Below are positions 53,305-61,241 of a DNA stretch of 64,000 bases, piece by piece (position 1 is the first letter of the stretch; each line of letters begins with the position of its first letter). Source of the stretch: RPQJ01 sp044226195 (GTDB lineage Bacteria > Pseudomonadota > Gammaproteobacteria > Steroidobacterales > Steroidobacteraceae); assembly GCA_044226195.1 (NCBI GenBank), contig JBGAHO010000014.1:18606-82605 (forward strand). Direction: 5' to 3'. The notes beneath the pieces were generated by a model. It made no database searches. It was not told where the DNA came from and saw nothing but the letters and a program-made list of their open reading frames with translations. A program made the translations under genes and the position numbers.

Positions 53305-53344
53305 GGGATCCGGGACGGGCGTGCGGGTTGCAACCGACGGCGTG

Positions 53345-53371
53345 GAACTTTCCGGGCAGCCCGCCCTCTAA
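53345..53371 (+). promoter_or_regulatory. Sigma-E/AlgU-type promoter
   Basis: GAACTT (53345-53350), sixteen bases, then TCTAA (53367-53371). This fits the envelope-stress sigma consensus GAACTT-N16/17-TCTGA or TCTAA. The base before is G, giving GGAACTT, which is common in AlgU promoters. It comes after a terminator and before a terminated transcript, with no protein gene. Confidence 0.78.
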
Positions 53372-53376
53372 CTTTT

Positions 53377-53496
53377 CGAGCGTCTTGTACGCTCGACGCC
53401 GGCCTACCTCCCTGGGCCCGCGTCCGCCCGGTCATCCCCCAACACCGGGTCATCTTGCCCCGGTTGGATCCGCTGGTCCAACCGGGGTTTCTTTTT
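53377..53496 (+). ncRNA. Candidate sigma-E-dependent small RNA in the polA-engB interval (ErsA/Spot 42-like position)
   Basis: About 120 nt from the sigma-E-type promoter to a strong terminator. Predicted fold: hairpin 1 TCGAGCGT/ACGCTCGA with a 5-base loop (53376-53396); an open stretch with CTACCTCCCTGG, complementary to GGAGG ribosome sites; hairpin 2 CCCGGT/ACCGGG (53427-53449) with loop CATCCCCCAAC; then the terminator. In E. coli Spot 42 and in Pseudomonas ErsA lie between polA and engB and run convergently with engB, and ErsA is AlgU-dependent, about 130 nt. Position, promoter class, length and C-rich seeds all agree. Sequence homology is not claimed. Confidence 0.7.
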
Positions 53497-54121
53497 CCAC
53501 CGGCCGTTCGTCCAGCAGCCGCTCGAGCGCCGAGCGGGCCGCCGGAAGCCCCGTGCCGTCGTGCGACGAGAACAACTGCGCGGTCACACCCGGAGTCGCG
53601 GCAATCTCCCGACGCACACCCGCGAGTGCCTTCATCCCCGCGCTGCGGCTCAGCTTGTCGGCCTTGGTCAGCAGGATGTGGACCGGGATGCGCCGACCGA
53701 GCGCGAGTTCCAGCATGCCTTCGTCGTGGGGGGTGAGCGGATGGCGCACGTCCATCACCACGACCGCCCCTTTCAGGGCCTGGCGTCGGGCGAAATAGGC
53801 CTGCAGCAGGTCGCCCCAGTGGTCGCGCATCTCGCCGGCCACGGCCGCGAACCCGTAGCCCGGCAGGTCCACGAGGCGGCGACCGGCGGCCAGTTCGAAG
53901 AAGTTGATCAGCCGGGTCGCGCCCGGCGTCTTGCTGGTGCGCGCGAGGCCCTTGCGCTGGGTCAGGGCGTTGATCGCGCTCGACTTCCCGGCGTTGGACC
54001 GGCCGGCGATGGCCACCTCGACCCCCTGGTCCGGCGGCAACTGTGCGACGGCATTGGCGCTGGTCAGGAAACGGACATTGGGGTAGTGGGACACGGCGCC
54101 TCGGGCAGTCGGCGCGGTCAT
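53450..54121 (-). CDS. engB: EngB/YihA, ribosome-assembly GTPase
   Basis: A 223-residue essential-type GTPase. P-loop VAIAGRSNAGKSSAINAL, G3 VDLPGYGFAAV and G4 LLTKADK are present. It is needed for late 50S assembly and normal division in related bacteria. I chose ATG 54121 (MTAPTARGAVSHYPN) over 54145. The last twelve codons overlap the stem of a plus-strand terminator, so the C-terminal tail VEKETPVGPADPTGAR may be under RNA-structure constraint. Divergent from the cytochrome gene. Confidence 0.93.
   Translation of the reverse strand: MTAPTARGAVSHYPNVRFLTSANAVAQLPPDQGVEVAIAGRSNAGKSSAINALTQRKGLARTSKTPGATRLINFFELAAGRRLVDLPGYGFAAVAGEMRDHWGDLLQAYFARRQALKGAVVVMDVRHPLTPHDEGMLELALGRRIPVHILLTKADKLSRSAGMKALAGVRREIAATPGVTAQLFSSHDGTGLPAARSALERLLDERPVEKETPVGPADPTGAR
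53458..53496 (+). terminator. Terminator inside the 3' end of engB
   Basis: CCCCGGTTGGA (53458-53468), 8-base loop, TCCAACCGGGG (53477-53487), a perfect 11-base stem, then TTTCTTTTT. It is oriented plus. The same bases encode the last residues of the minus-strand engB gene. Confidence 0.9.
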
Positions 54122-54140
54122 GCGCCGGAACGGCTTAGTG

Positions 54141-54146
54141 TACAAT
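54141..54146 (+). promoter_or_regulatory. Possible -10 box for the cytochrome c4 gene
   Basis: TACAAT in the engB-cytochrome gap, 72 bases before the cytochrome start. No good -35 was found at the right distance, so this is a weak call. The same AT-rich patch could serve engB on the other strand. Confidence 0.4.
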
Positions 54147-54217
54147 TTACGGCTCGTCGGGCCGCCCCTGCGACCAGGCAGCGGACCGCCGGCGCCCTAA
54201 CATTCGGAGTGGGTTAC

Positions 54218-54835
54218 ATGACCGTGAAGTTCGTCGCCACCCTGTCGATGGTGGCTGTGCTCGGCTGGAGCGGTGCGGCCATGGCCGCCGGTTCGAAGGA
54301 AGCGGGTCAGGCCAAGTCGCTGGTCTGCGCGGGCTGTCACGGCGTGGACGGCAACAGCGTGAACCCCGAGTGGCCGAACCTGGCCTCCCAGCACGCGTCG
54401 TACATCATGAAGCAGGTCAAGAACTTCAAGGCCAACGAGCGCGCCAACCCGCTCATGACGCCGATGGCGATGTCGATCGCCACCGACCAGGACCTCGAGG
54501 ACCTCGCGGCGTACTTCTCGTCGCAGCCCCTGCACCAGACCGCGGAGACCGACCCGGCCAAGCTCAAGCTCGGCCAGCGCGTGTTCCGCGCCGGCAACGT
54601 CGCCGCCAAGGTGCCGGCCTGCGCGGGCTGCCACGGCCCGAACGGCGCAGGCATTCCGACGGCGGTCTACCCGCGCATCGGTGGCCAGCACGCGACCTAC
54701 GTGGCGCTGCAGCTGCGCGCCTACAAGACCGGCACCCGCAACAACGACCCGAACGCCGTGATGCGCACGATCGCGGCCGGCCTGTCGGAAGAGGAGATCG
54801 ACGCGGTCGCGTCGTACGTCCAGGGACTGCGTTGA
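54218..54835 (+). CDS. Cytochrome c4, dihaem
   Basis: A 205-residue periplasmic electron carrier with a signal peptide (residues 1-23, ending AMAAGSK). Two CxxCH haem sites are visible, CAGCHGVDG (about residue 35) and CAGCHGPNG (about residue 140), with distal methionines expected in NPLMTPMAMSI and the corresponding second-domain stretch VMRTIAAGL. The duplicated class I fold identifies cytochrome c4, which passes electrons to cytochrome oxidases. The next gene is dsbA, a frequent c4 partner in gammaproteobacteria. A GGAG site is eight bases before the ATG. Confidence 0.93.
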   Translation: MTVKFVATLSMVAVLGWSGAAMAAGSKEAGQAKSLVCAGCHGVDGNSVNPEWPNLASQHASYIMKQVKNFKANERANPLMTPMAMSIATDQDLEDLAAYFSSQPLHQTAETDPAKLKLGQRVFRAGNVAAKVPACAGCHGPNGAGIPTAVYPRIGGQHATYVALQLRAYKTGTRNNDPNAVMRTIAAGLSEEEIDAVASYVQGLR

Positions 54836-54867
54836 ACCTCGGCGCGCGCGCCGGGTCAGAGGACTTC

Positions 54868-55515
54868 ATGATGCAGCTGCGCACCCTTGCGCGGTCCGCC
54901 CTGTTTGCGGCCGCCGCCCTGTTCCTGATGCCGGTCCTGCCGGCGCAGGCCGCCGTCACCCTCACCGAGGGCGTCAACTACAAGACGCTCGAGCCGGCCG
55001 TGCCGCCGAGCACCCCGCCCGGCAAGGTCGAGGTGGTCGAGGTGTTCTGGTACCACTGCGGCCACTGCTACGCGCTCGAGCCCAAGATCGTCGCCTGGGC
55101 CCGCAGCAAGCCCGGCTATGTCGAACTGGTCCGCCAGCCGGCGACCTGGAACGACATGCTGAAGACCCACGCGCGCATCTTTTTCACTGCGGAACTGCTC
55201 GGCAAGCTGCCGCAGCTGCACGAGGACATCTTCCGCGAGATGAACGTGCGCGGCGCGACGCTCGACAACGCGTCCTCGATCGAAGCGTACTTCGCCTCGC
55301 GCGGCGTGCCGAAGGCGGACTTCCAGAAGGCCTTCGCGTCGTTCGCGGTCGAGTCGAAGCTGCGCCGCGCCGACGACCTGAACCGCCGCTACCGCATCAC
55401 CGGCACGCCGACGTTCATCGTGGCCGGCAAGTACACCACCGACGTCGGCATGGCCGGCTCGGAGGACAAGCTGTTCGAGGTCATCAACGCACTGGCGGCG
55501 CGCGAGAAGCACTGA
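54868..55515 (+). CDS. dsbA: DsbA-type thiol:disulfide oxidoreductase
   Basis: A 215-residue periplasmic protein that forms disulfides in exported proteins. The signal peptide is about residues 1-28 (ending PAQAAVT). The thioredoxin-like active site is FWYHCGHCYALEP (CGHC rather than CPHC), and the cis-proline is in ITGTPTFIVAGKY. The central helical insertion is of normal size. It is 32 bases after cytochrome c4, with the terminator following. CGHC is the DsbA-like motif of several environmental proteobacteria and is not unusual by itself. Confidence 0.91.
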   Translation: MMQLRTLARSALFAAAALFLMPVLPAQAAVTLTEGVNYKTLEPAVPPSTPPGKVEVVEVFWYHCGHCYALEPKIVAWARSKPGYVELVRQPATWNDMLKTHARIFFTAELLGKLPQLHEDIFREMNVRGATLDNASSIEAYFASRGVPKADFQKAFASFAVESKLRRADDLNRRYRITGTPTFIVAGKYTTDVGMAGSEDKLFEVINALAAREKH

Positions 55516-55541
55516 GCCCGGATCGACCCGATTCGTGAAGA

Positions 55542-55565
55542 AGCCCCGCCCCGGCGGGGCTTTTT
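55542..55565 (+). terminator. Rho-independent terminator after dsbA
   Basis: AGCCCCG (55542-55548), loop CCCCGG, CGGGGCT (55555-55561), then five T in total (55561-55565). It ends the cytochrome c4-dsbA transcript. Confidence 0.88.
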
Positions 55566-55632
55566 CGTTTCCGCCGTCCCGGTCGCGCCGGGTCTGTGCT
55601 AAAACGGCGGCCAGTTTTCCGGGACGGTACGC

Positions 55633-56607
55633 ATGCTTCGTCTCCTGATTCCCACCGGCAGCGGCTACACGTGGGTCGAGCACACGCCGCCGGCGCCCTT
55701 CCCGGACGAGTTCCTCTGGGCCGACCTTTACGAGCCGACGCAGGACGAGGAGAAGGCGGTCGAGGCGCTGCTCACCGTCGACGTGCCGACGCGCGACGAG
55801 ATGAAGGAGATCGAGACCTCGAACCGCCTCTACGAGGAGAACGGCGCGGTCTACATGACGGCCACCGTCGGCAGCAAGCTCGACTCGGAGCGCCCGGAAT
55901 CGAGCGCGATCACCTTCATCCTCGCGAACGGGCGGCTCATCACCAACCGGTACGTCGACCCGACGCCGGTCAAGCGCTTCATGCAGTACGTCGAGCGCTC
56001 GCCGGCGGCCTGCACCTCGAACGCGACGCTGCTCGCCGGCCTGCTCGAGGGCTTCGTCGAGCGGATCGCCGACCTGCTCGAGCGCGTGCAGGCCGAACTC
56101 GACGCCGTGTCGCTGACCATCTTCCCGCGGGCCCAGGGCCGCGCGCCCTCGAGCAGCGACCTGCACGCGATGATCCAGAAGATCGGCGCGAACGGCGACC
56201 TCGTCTCGAAGGCGCGCGAGAGCCTCGTCAGCTTCCAGCGCCTGCTGATGTACGTGCAGCAGACCACCAGCGTGAACCTGTCGCAGGACCAGCGCGGCCG
56301 CTACAAGTCGACGCTGCGCGACGTGCAGTCGCTGTCCGACCACGCCACCTTCCTCGGCAGCAAGATCCAGTTCCTGCTCGACGCGGTGCTCGGGCTGATC
56401 AACCTCGAGCAGAACAACATCATCAAGATCTTCTCGGTCGCCTCGGTGATGTTCCTGCCACCGACGCTGGTGGCCAGCATGTACGGCATGAACTTCCAGC
56501 ACATGCCCGAGCTCGACAAGCCCTGGGGCTACCCGTTCGCGCTGCTGATGATGGCGCTCTCGGCCTTCATCCCGTACCTCTACTTCCGCCGCAAGGGCTG
56601 GCTGTAG
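55633..56607 (+). CDS. corA: CorA-family magnesium/divalent cation transporter
   Basis: A 324-residue pentameric channel. The long N-terminal cytoplasmic domain is followed by two C-terminal membrane helices (about residues 265-290 and 297-318) and the signature YGMNF in ASMYGMNFQHMPE, which forms the selectivity filter. A charged C-terminal RRKGWL is usual. It transports magnesium, or cobalt/nickel in some members. A weak ribosome site is near the ATG. Confidence 0.93.
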   Translation: MLRLLIPTGSGYTWVEHTPPAPFPDEFLWADLYEPTQDEEKAVEALLTVDVPTRDEMKEIETSNRLYEENGAVYMTATVGSKLDSERPESSAITFILANGRLITNRYVDPTPVKRFMQYVERSPAACTSNATLLAGLLEGFVERIADLLERVQAELDAVSLTIFPRAQGRAPSSSDLHAMIQKIGANGDLVSKARESLVSFQRLLMYVQQTTSVNLSQDQRGRYKSTLRDVQSLSDHATFLGSKIQFLLDAVLGLINLEQNNIIKIFSVASVMFLPPTLVASMYGMNFQHMPELDKPWGYPFALLMMALSAFIPYLYFRRKGWL

Positions 56608-56619
56608 CCGCCCGCCGCG

Positions 56620-57234
56620 ATGACACCCGGCGTCTTCCTGACCCTGGCCACGACCGTGGCCGTGGTGGCCGTGACGCCGGGACCTGCGGCCACGGCGATC
56701 GTGGCGCGCGCGATCACGGACGGCGCGCGGCCGGCGCTCGCCATCGCCGCGGGCATCGTGACCGGCGACCTGATCTTCCTCGCGCTGGCCGTGGCGGGCA
56801 TGACGACGGCCGCAAAGTCCCTCGGCGAGTTCTTCACGGTCCTGCAGTATGTCGGTGCGGTGTACCTCGTCTGGCAGGGCCTCCTGCTGTGGCGAGCACC
56901 GACGCACGTGGCGATGGAGGAACGCAGCGGCCACGAATCCCACTTCTGGCCGAACTACGGCGCCGGCCTGCTGCTGATGTTCGGCCACGTGCAGGCCATG
57001 CTGTTCTATGCGGCGCTGCTGCCCGGCTTCGTGAACCTGTCGACGCTCACTGGGCAGGACCTCGCGATCCTCGCGCTGATGGTGTTCGTGATCTTTGGCG
57101 GCACGGGTGCGGCCTACGCCGTGCTCGCAGCCCGGGCGCGGGGGTTCTTCGCCAACGAGCGCGCCCAGCGCGCGATCCACCGGGTCGCCGCCGCCCTGAT
57201 GTTCGTCGCCGCGATCCTCGTCGCGACGCGGTGA
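56620..57234 (+). CDS. LysE/RhtB-family exporter
   Basis: A 204-residue membrane exporter with six hydrophobic segments (AVVAVTPGPAATAIVARAI, GIVTGDLIFLALAVAG, YVGAVYLVWQGLLLW, LLMFGHVQAMLFYAALLP). The TPGP and GDLIF elements are typical of the family that exports amino acids such as lysine, arginine or homoserine. Substrate not known. It follows corA after 12 bases and precedes the NYN protein gene after 12 bases. Confidence 0.86.
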   Translation: MTPGVFLTLATTVAVVAVTPGPAATAIVARAITDGARPALAIAAGIVTGDLIFLALAVAGMTTAAKSLGEFFTVLQYVGAVYLVWQGLLLWRAPTHVAMEERSGHESHFWPNYGAGLLLMFGHVQAMLFYAALLPGFVNLSTLTGQDLAILALMVFVIFGGTGAAYAVLAARARGFFANERAQRAIHRVAAALMFVAAILVATR

Positions 57235-57246
57235 TAGGATGACCGC

Positions 57247-58122
57247 ATGGCCAAGCCCACGATCACCAACATGGCCGTGTTCTGCGATTTCGAGAACGTC
57301 GCCCTCGGCGTTCGCGACGCGCGGTACGCGAAGTTCGACATCGGCAAGGTGCTCGAGAAGCTGCTGCTGAAGGGCAGCATCGTCGTCAAGAAAGCCTACT
57401 GCGACTGGGAGCGCTACAAGGAATTCAAGGCGCCGATGCACGAGGCTTCGTTCGAGCTGATCGAGATCCCGCACGTGCGCATGTCGGGCAAGAACTCGGC
57501 CGACATCCGCATGGTCGTCGACGCGCTCGACCTCTGCTATACCAAGTCGCACGTCGACACCTTCGTGGTCGTCAGCGGCGACTCCGATTTCTCGCCGCTG
57601 GTGAGCAAGCTGCGCGAGAACAACAAGATCGTGATCGGTGTCGGCGTGAAGAGCTCGACGTCCGACCTGCTGATCGCCAACTGCGACGAGTTCATCTACT
57701 ACGACGACCTCGTCCGCAAGGAAGAGCAGCGCAGCCGCAGGCGCAAGGCCCCGGCGAAATCGACGGGCAGCGGCAAGGGCGCGGCGAACCCGCCGGCCGC
57801 GGCAGCGGCGAACCCGCCGGCGGAGGCGACGCCCGCCGAGGTCGCGCCGGTCGTGAAGACCGACGACGACAAGAAGCAGGAGGCCTTCGACCACGTGCTC
57901 GCGACCATCGAGGCGCTGGCCGAGGAGCGCGAGCCGGACGAGAAGATCTGGGGTTCGATGATCAAGCAGGCGCTCAAGCGCCAGCGGCCCGGGTTCAACG
58001 AGACCTACCACGGCTTCAAGAGCTTCAACCAGCTGCTCGAGGAAGCGCAGGCCCGCAAGCTGATCGAGCTCGAGAAGGACGAGAAGTCCGGCGGCTACAC
58101 CGTCAAGGCCGTGTCGGGCTGA
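57247..58122 (+). CDS. NYN-domain RNase-like protein with OST-HTH/LOTUS domain
   Basis: A 291-residue protein. Residues 5-155 form a NYN (PIN-like) nuclease domain with acidic residues in AVFCDFENVALG, KNSADIRMVVDALDL and VSGDSDFSPLVSKL, probably metal-binding and cutting RNA. Then an alanine/proline linker (about 160-205), and residues 215-290 fit the OST-HTH/LOTUS fold (KIWGSMIKQALKRQRPGFNET) that binds RNA or partner helicases. This domain pair is related to LabA/MARF1-type regulators. Target unknown. Confidence 0.88.
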   Translation: MAKPTITNMAVFCDFENVALGVRDARYAKFDIGKVLEKLLLKGSIVVKKAYCDWERYKEFKAPMHEASFELIEIPHVRMSGKNSADIRMVVDALDLCYTKSHVDTFVVVSGDSDFSPLVSKLRENNKIVIGVGVKSSTSDLLIANCDEFIYYDDLVRKEEQRSRRRKAPAKSTGSGKGAANPPAAAAANPPAEATPAEVAPVVKTDDDKKQEAFDHVLATIEALAEEREPDEKIWGSMIKQALKRQRPGFNETYHGFKSFNQLLEEAQARKLIELEKDEKSGGYTVKAVSG

Positions 58123-58132
58123 GCGGGACCGA

Positions 58133-58525
58133 TCAGTCGCCGCCGGCGGATTCGCCGGCGACGACGGCCGCCCTCACCAGCGCGGCCACCGTCCGGCGAT
58201 CGAAGGGTTCGCCGGGCACGAATCTCACGTGCCGCATCTGCCTGCCGGTACCGCGCAGCAGGCCGCGCGGGTCGTCGAGCCCGGCCCCGAGGAAGAGCTG
58301 CAGATTGACGTGCTGCCGGTGCGAGACGAGGGCGCAGACGTTGCGCGCGCCATGGTAGGTGAGGTTGCCCCACTTCAGGCTCGACTGCAGCCCCGGCGCG
58401 GCCCGGCGCACCAGGCCGTCGAGCTCCACCACCAGCGTCTGCGACGGACCCGGCACCGATCGCAGGAAGGCCCGCAGGCTCTGCTGGGCCGTCGATGGGC
58501 GCGGCGCGGGATCCCTCGGCGGCAT
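58133..58525 (-). CDS. DUF1801 family protein
   Basis: A 130-residue protein with the DUF1801 pattern: SLKWGNLTYHGARNVCALVSH, RQHVNLQLFLGAGLDDP and GLLRGTGRQMRHVRF. The fold is a small alpha/beta domain of unknown function, cytoplasmic by lack of signals. I chose ATG 58525 over 58564 because the extra residues are arginine/alanine-rich. It is convergent with the NYN gene at the left and divergent from the desaturase gene at the right. Confidence 0.83.
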   Translation of the reverse strand: MPPRDPAPRPSTAQQSLRAFLRSVPGPSQTLVVELDGLVRRAAPGLQSSLKWGNLTYHGARNVCALVSHRQHVNLQLFLGAGLDDPRGLLRGTGRQMRHVRFVPGEPFDRRTVAALVRAAVVAGESAGGD

Positions 58526-58632
58526 CGCTCGACTCCTGGCCGGTGTCGGTCCCGAATACAACATTGCGCCGGCGGGTCGTCAAATTGCGGCGCAGCAATC
58601 CACCGTGAATTGACAACGGGCGCGGTTGCCTC

Positions 58633-59667
58633 ATGCTCGTACCTGCGCCCCCCTCACGCAGCAGGCCGACCTTGACCGACACCGCCACGGATTCCTCCGC
58701 CGCCAGCCTGCGCCAGCTCGTGGCGCCGTTCGCCCGAGCCGACGCGCGCAAGGCCACGTGGCAGCTGATCAACACCCTCCTGCCGTTCGCGACGCTCTGG
58801 ACCCTGGCCGTCGTGCTGCTCGACGACACGGCGGGCTGGTCCCTGCTGCTGATCCTGCCGGTCGCCGGCCTGTACGTGCGCCTGTTCATCATCCAGCACG
58901 ACTGCGGCCACGGCTCGTTCTTCCCGTCCGCGCGCCTGAACCACCTGACCGGGGCGGTGATCGGCCTGCTGACCCTGTTCCCGTACGCCTACTGGCGCCG
59001 GACGCACGCCATCCACCACGCGACCTCGGGGAATCTCGACCGCCGGCAGTTCGGCGACATCGACACGCTGACGGTCCGCGAATACCAGGCGCGCTCGCCG
59101 CTCGGCCGGCTGGCCTACCGCCTGTACCGCAGCATGCCCGTCATGCTCGGCATCGGGCCGCTCTACCAGTTCGTCATCAAGCACCGGGTCCCGTTCGACC
59201 TGCCGCTCAGCTGGCGCAAGGAATGGTCGAGCGCGCTGTGGAACGACGTCGCGCTGGTCATCGGCATCACCGCGCTGTGCCTCGCCTTCGGCTGGCAGTC
59301 CGTGCTCACCGTGCAGCTGCCGCTGATGCTGATTGCCGGCGCCGCGGGCGTCTGGCTGTTCTACGTGCAGCACCAGTTCGAGACGGCCTACTGGGCCCGC
59401 GAGGGCGAGTGGACGGCCGAGGCGGCGGCCATGCGGGGCAGTTCGTTCTACGACCTGCCGCGCATCGCGCACTGGTTCACCGGCAACATCGGCTACCACC
59501 ACATCCACCATCTCTCGGCCCGGGTCCCGAACTACCGCCTGCGCGAGTGCTTCGAGGCGTCACCGCGGCTGCAGGCGGCGCCGCGCATCGGCGTGCGCGA
59601 GAGCCTGCGCTGCGCCGGCTACAAGCTGTGGGACGAGGACGCGGGACGGATGGTCGGCTTCCGCTGA
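58633..59667 (+). CDS. Fatty acid desaturase
   Basis: A 344-residue diiron membrane desaturase. The three histidine boxes are clear: HDCGHGS, HAIHHATSGN and HHIHHLSARVPN. Several membrane helices flank them (ATLWTLAVVLLDD, LLLILPVAGLYVRLFII, LMLIAGAAGVWLFYV). It introduces a double bond into an acyl chain, probably on a lipid or CoA/ACP ester. The family spacing fits the DesA-like aerobic group. ATG 58633 is used, although the leader MLVPAPPSRSRPTLTDT may include a shorter true start. Confidence 0.91.
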   Translation: MLVPAPPSRSRPTLTDTATDSSAASLRQLVAPFARADARKATWQLINTLLPFATLWTLAVVLLDDTAGWSLLLILPVAGLYVRLFIIQHDCGHGSFFPSARLNHLTGAVIGLLTLFPYAYWRRTHAIHHATSGNLDRRQFGDIDTLTVREYQARSPLGRLAYRLYRSMPVMLGIGPLYQFVIKHRVPFDLPLSWRKEWSSALWNDVALVIGITALCLAFGWQSVLTVQLPLMLIAGAAGVWLFYVQHQFETAYWAREGEWTAEAAAMRGSSFYDLPRIAHWFTGNIGYHHIHHLSARVPNYRLRECFEASPRLQAAPRIGVRESLRCAGYKLWDEDAGRMVGFR

Positions 59668-59677
59668 GCGGGCCGCC

Positions 59678-60073
59678 TCAGGCGGTATAGGGCGCCTCGA
59701 CGAGACGCTGCGAGATCCACCAGAGATTGCCCTGCGGGTCGCGCACCCCGCCCTGCCGGTCGCCGTAGGGCATGTCGCCGACCTCCATTTCGAGCGTGGC
59801 GCCGGCGGCGAGGGCGCGCTGCATCGCCGCATCGGCATCCGCGACGTACAGGTAGTAGGAACCCGGCATGGGCGGATAGGCCGGCGAGGCCTCGCTGACC
59901 ATCACAGTGTTCGTGCCGATCCGTACCTGGGCATTGGCAATGGCGCCATCGGGGCGCATGGAACGGACCGTCTCCGTACCGCCCAGCCCGTCGATCAGGA
60001 ACCGCACGAACCGCTCGGCGTCCCGGACGAAGAAATACGGCGTGACGGTGGCGAATCCCGGCGGGATATACAT
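59678..60073 (-). CDS. VOC-family protein (PhnB/glyoxalase-like)
   Basis: A 131-residue vicinal-oxygen-chelate fold protein. It begins MYIPPGFATVTPYFFVRD, typical of the PhnB-like subgroup, with repeated beta-alpha-beta units (SYYLYVADADAAMQRALAAG; GVRDPQGNLWWISQRL). Such proteins bind metals or small ligands, and some give antibiotic or stress tolerance, but function here is unknown. It is convergent with the desaturase gene. Confidence 0.86.
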   Translation of the reverse strand: MYIPPGFATVTPYFFVRDAERFVRFLIDGLGGTETVRSMRPDGAIANAQVRIGTNTVMVSEASPAYPPMPGSYYLYVADADAAMQRALAAGATLEMEVGDMPYGDRQGGVRDPQGNLWWISQRLVEAPYTA

Positions 60074-60259
60074 GCGTGCGCTCCTTGCGGTGTCGGACAG
60101 CGGGCGTCCGGCGTCGGCCGGCCCTGGACGCAATCCAGCCTAGCCGGCGGCCGGCCCGGGCTCAACGGCCGGTAGCGGTTTTCACCACTGACGGGGGCCG
60201 GGCCAGGCGGCTAGCCTCGGCGACGCAATGGGGCCAGCGGGGTCCCCGGAGACCACACC

Positions 60260-60406
60260 ATGGAAGCATGGAAGATCCTGTTCACGACCGACGTCGGCCT
60301 GCTGAGCCTCGGCGTGATCCTGTTCATCATCGTCATGGGCTTCTACCTGCGGAGCCACCTCAAGAAGCTGATGAACTCCGAGCCCGGCACGGAAGGCTGG
60401 AAGTAA
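60260..60406 (+). CDS. DUF3149 family small membrane protein
   Basis: A 48-residue protein too short for most ORF finders. Translation begins MEAWKILFTTDVGLLSLGV, matching the DUF3149 pattern (a WKxLFTTDVGLLSL start). One membrane helix (about residues 12-33) is followed by a charged tail RSHLKKLMNSEPGTEGWK. Likely a single-span inner-membrane protein with the C-terminus in the cytoplasm or periplasm. A weak GGAGA lies near the start. Function unknown. It lies between the VOC gene and the peroxide-stress genes. Confidence 0.8.
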   Translation: MEAWKILFTTDVGLLSLGVILFIIVMGFYLRSHLKKLMNSEPGTEGWK

Positions 60407-60464
60407 CCCACCGCCCCGCAATGCCCCCGGCCCGCCCGGCCGGAGGGATTGGCCGCCCGTCGCG

Positions 60465-60501
60465 ATAGTCGGCGTCTATCGCCCGGAAAGGAAGTATTCA
60501 T
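60465..60501 (+). promoter_or_regulatory. OxyR-type operator upstream of ahpC
   Basis: ATAG-N7-CTAT-N7-AAAG-N7-TCAT with exact spacing. The OxyR motif is ATAG-N7-CTAT-N7-ATAG-N7-CTAT. The first two elements match fully; the last two diverge. Next come TTGGCG (60501-60506) and TATCGT (60525-60530), a possible -35/-10 with an 18-base gap, placing the activator just upstream of the -35. Confidence 0.72.
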
Positions 60502-60584
60502 TGGCGCTATCCGGCGCCGCGCCGTATCGTTCGCCTCCACGGGGAGCTGCCCCGCACCCACCCCTGTTCACGGAGAGCTGACAC

Positions 60585-61151
60585 ATGACCTCGCTGATCA
60601 ACACCACCGTCCCGCCCTTCAAGACCCAGGCCTTCCACAACGGCAAGTTCGTGGAGGTGAGCAACGAGAGCATGAAGGGCAAGTGGGCGGTCGTGATCTT
60701 CATGCCGGCGGCGTTCACCTTCAACTGCCCGACGGAGGTCGAGGACGCGGCCGACAACTATGCCGAGTTCCAGAAGCTCGGTGCCGAGGTCTACATCGTC
60801 ACCACCGACACGCACTTCTCGCACAAGGTGTGGCACGAGACCTCGCCGGCCGTCGGCAAGGCGAAGTTCCCGCTGGTCGGCGACCCGACCCACACGCTGA
60901 CGCGCGCCTTCGGCGTGCACATCGACGAGGCGGGCCTCGCGCTGCGCGGCACGTTCGTGATCGACCCGAGCGGCACGATCAAGACGCTCGAGATCCACGA
61001 CAACGCGATCGCCCGCGACGTGAAGGAAACCCTGCGCAAGCTGAAGGCCGCGCAGTACGTCGCCGCCCACCCGGGCGAAGTGTGCCCGGCCAAGTGGAAC
61101 GACGGCGCCAAGACCATCAAGCCGTCGCTGGAACTGGTCGGCAAGATCTGA
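60585..61151 (+). CDS. ahpC: Alkyl hydroperoxide reductase subunit C (peroxiredoxin)
   Basis: A 188-residue two-Cys peroxiredoxin reducing hydrogen peroxide and organic peroxides. The peroxidatic cysteine is in FTFNCPTEVED (about residue 47), and the resolving cysteine in HPGEVCPAKW near residue 166. It is a typical AhpC, with AhpF encoded 90 bases downstream as its reductase. Controlled by the OxyR-type site above. ATG 60585 follows a clear GGAG. Confidence 0.95.
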   Translation: MTSLINTTVPPFKTQAFHNGKFVEVSNESMKGKWAVVIFMPAAFTFNCPTEVEDAADNYAEFQKLGAEVYIVTTDTHFSHKVWHETSPAVGKAKFPLVGDPTHTLTRAFGVHIDEAGLALRGTFVIDPSGTIKTLEIHDNAIARDVKETLRKLKAAQYVAAHPGEVCPAKWNDGAKTIKPSLELVGKI

Positions 61152-61241
61152 GCCGATCCCGTCGCTGAGGGTCTTCGCCTCCTCCTGCCGAGTGCGGGAG
61201 GGGGCGGAGCGCCCCGCCCACCGCCTCCCGAGGCCACGCCC

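Noticed and set aside
54856..58011. Very long minus-strand open frame over dsbA, corA, lysE-type and NYN genes
   Set aside because: The same shadow pattern: no ribosome site, low-complexity RDEHLV composition, and real genes with motifs on the other strand.
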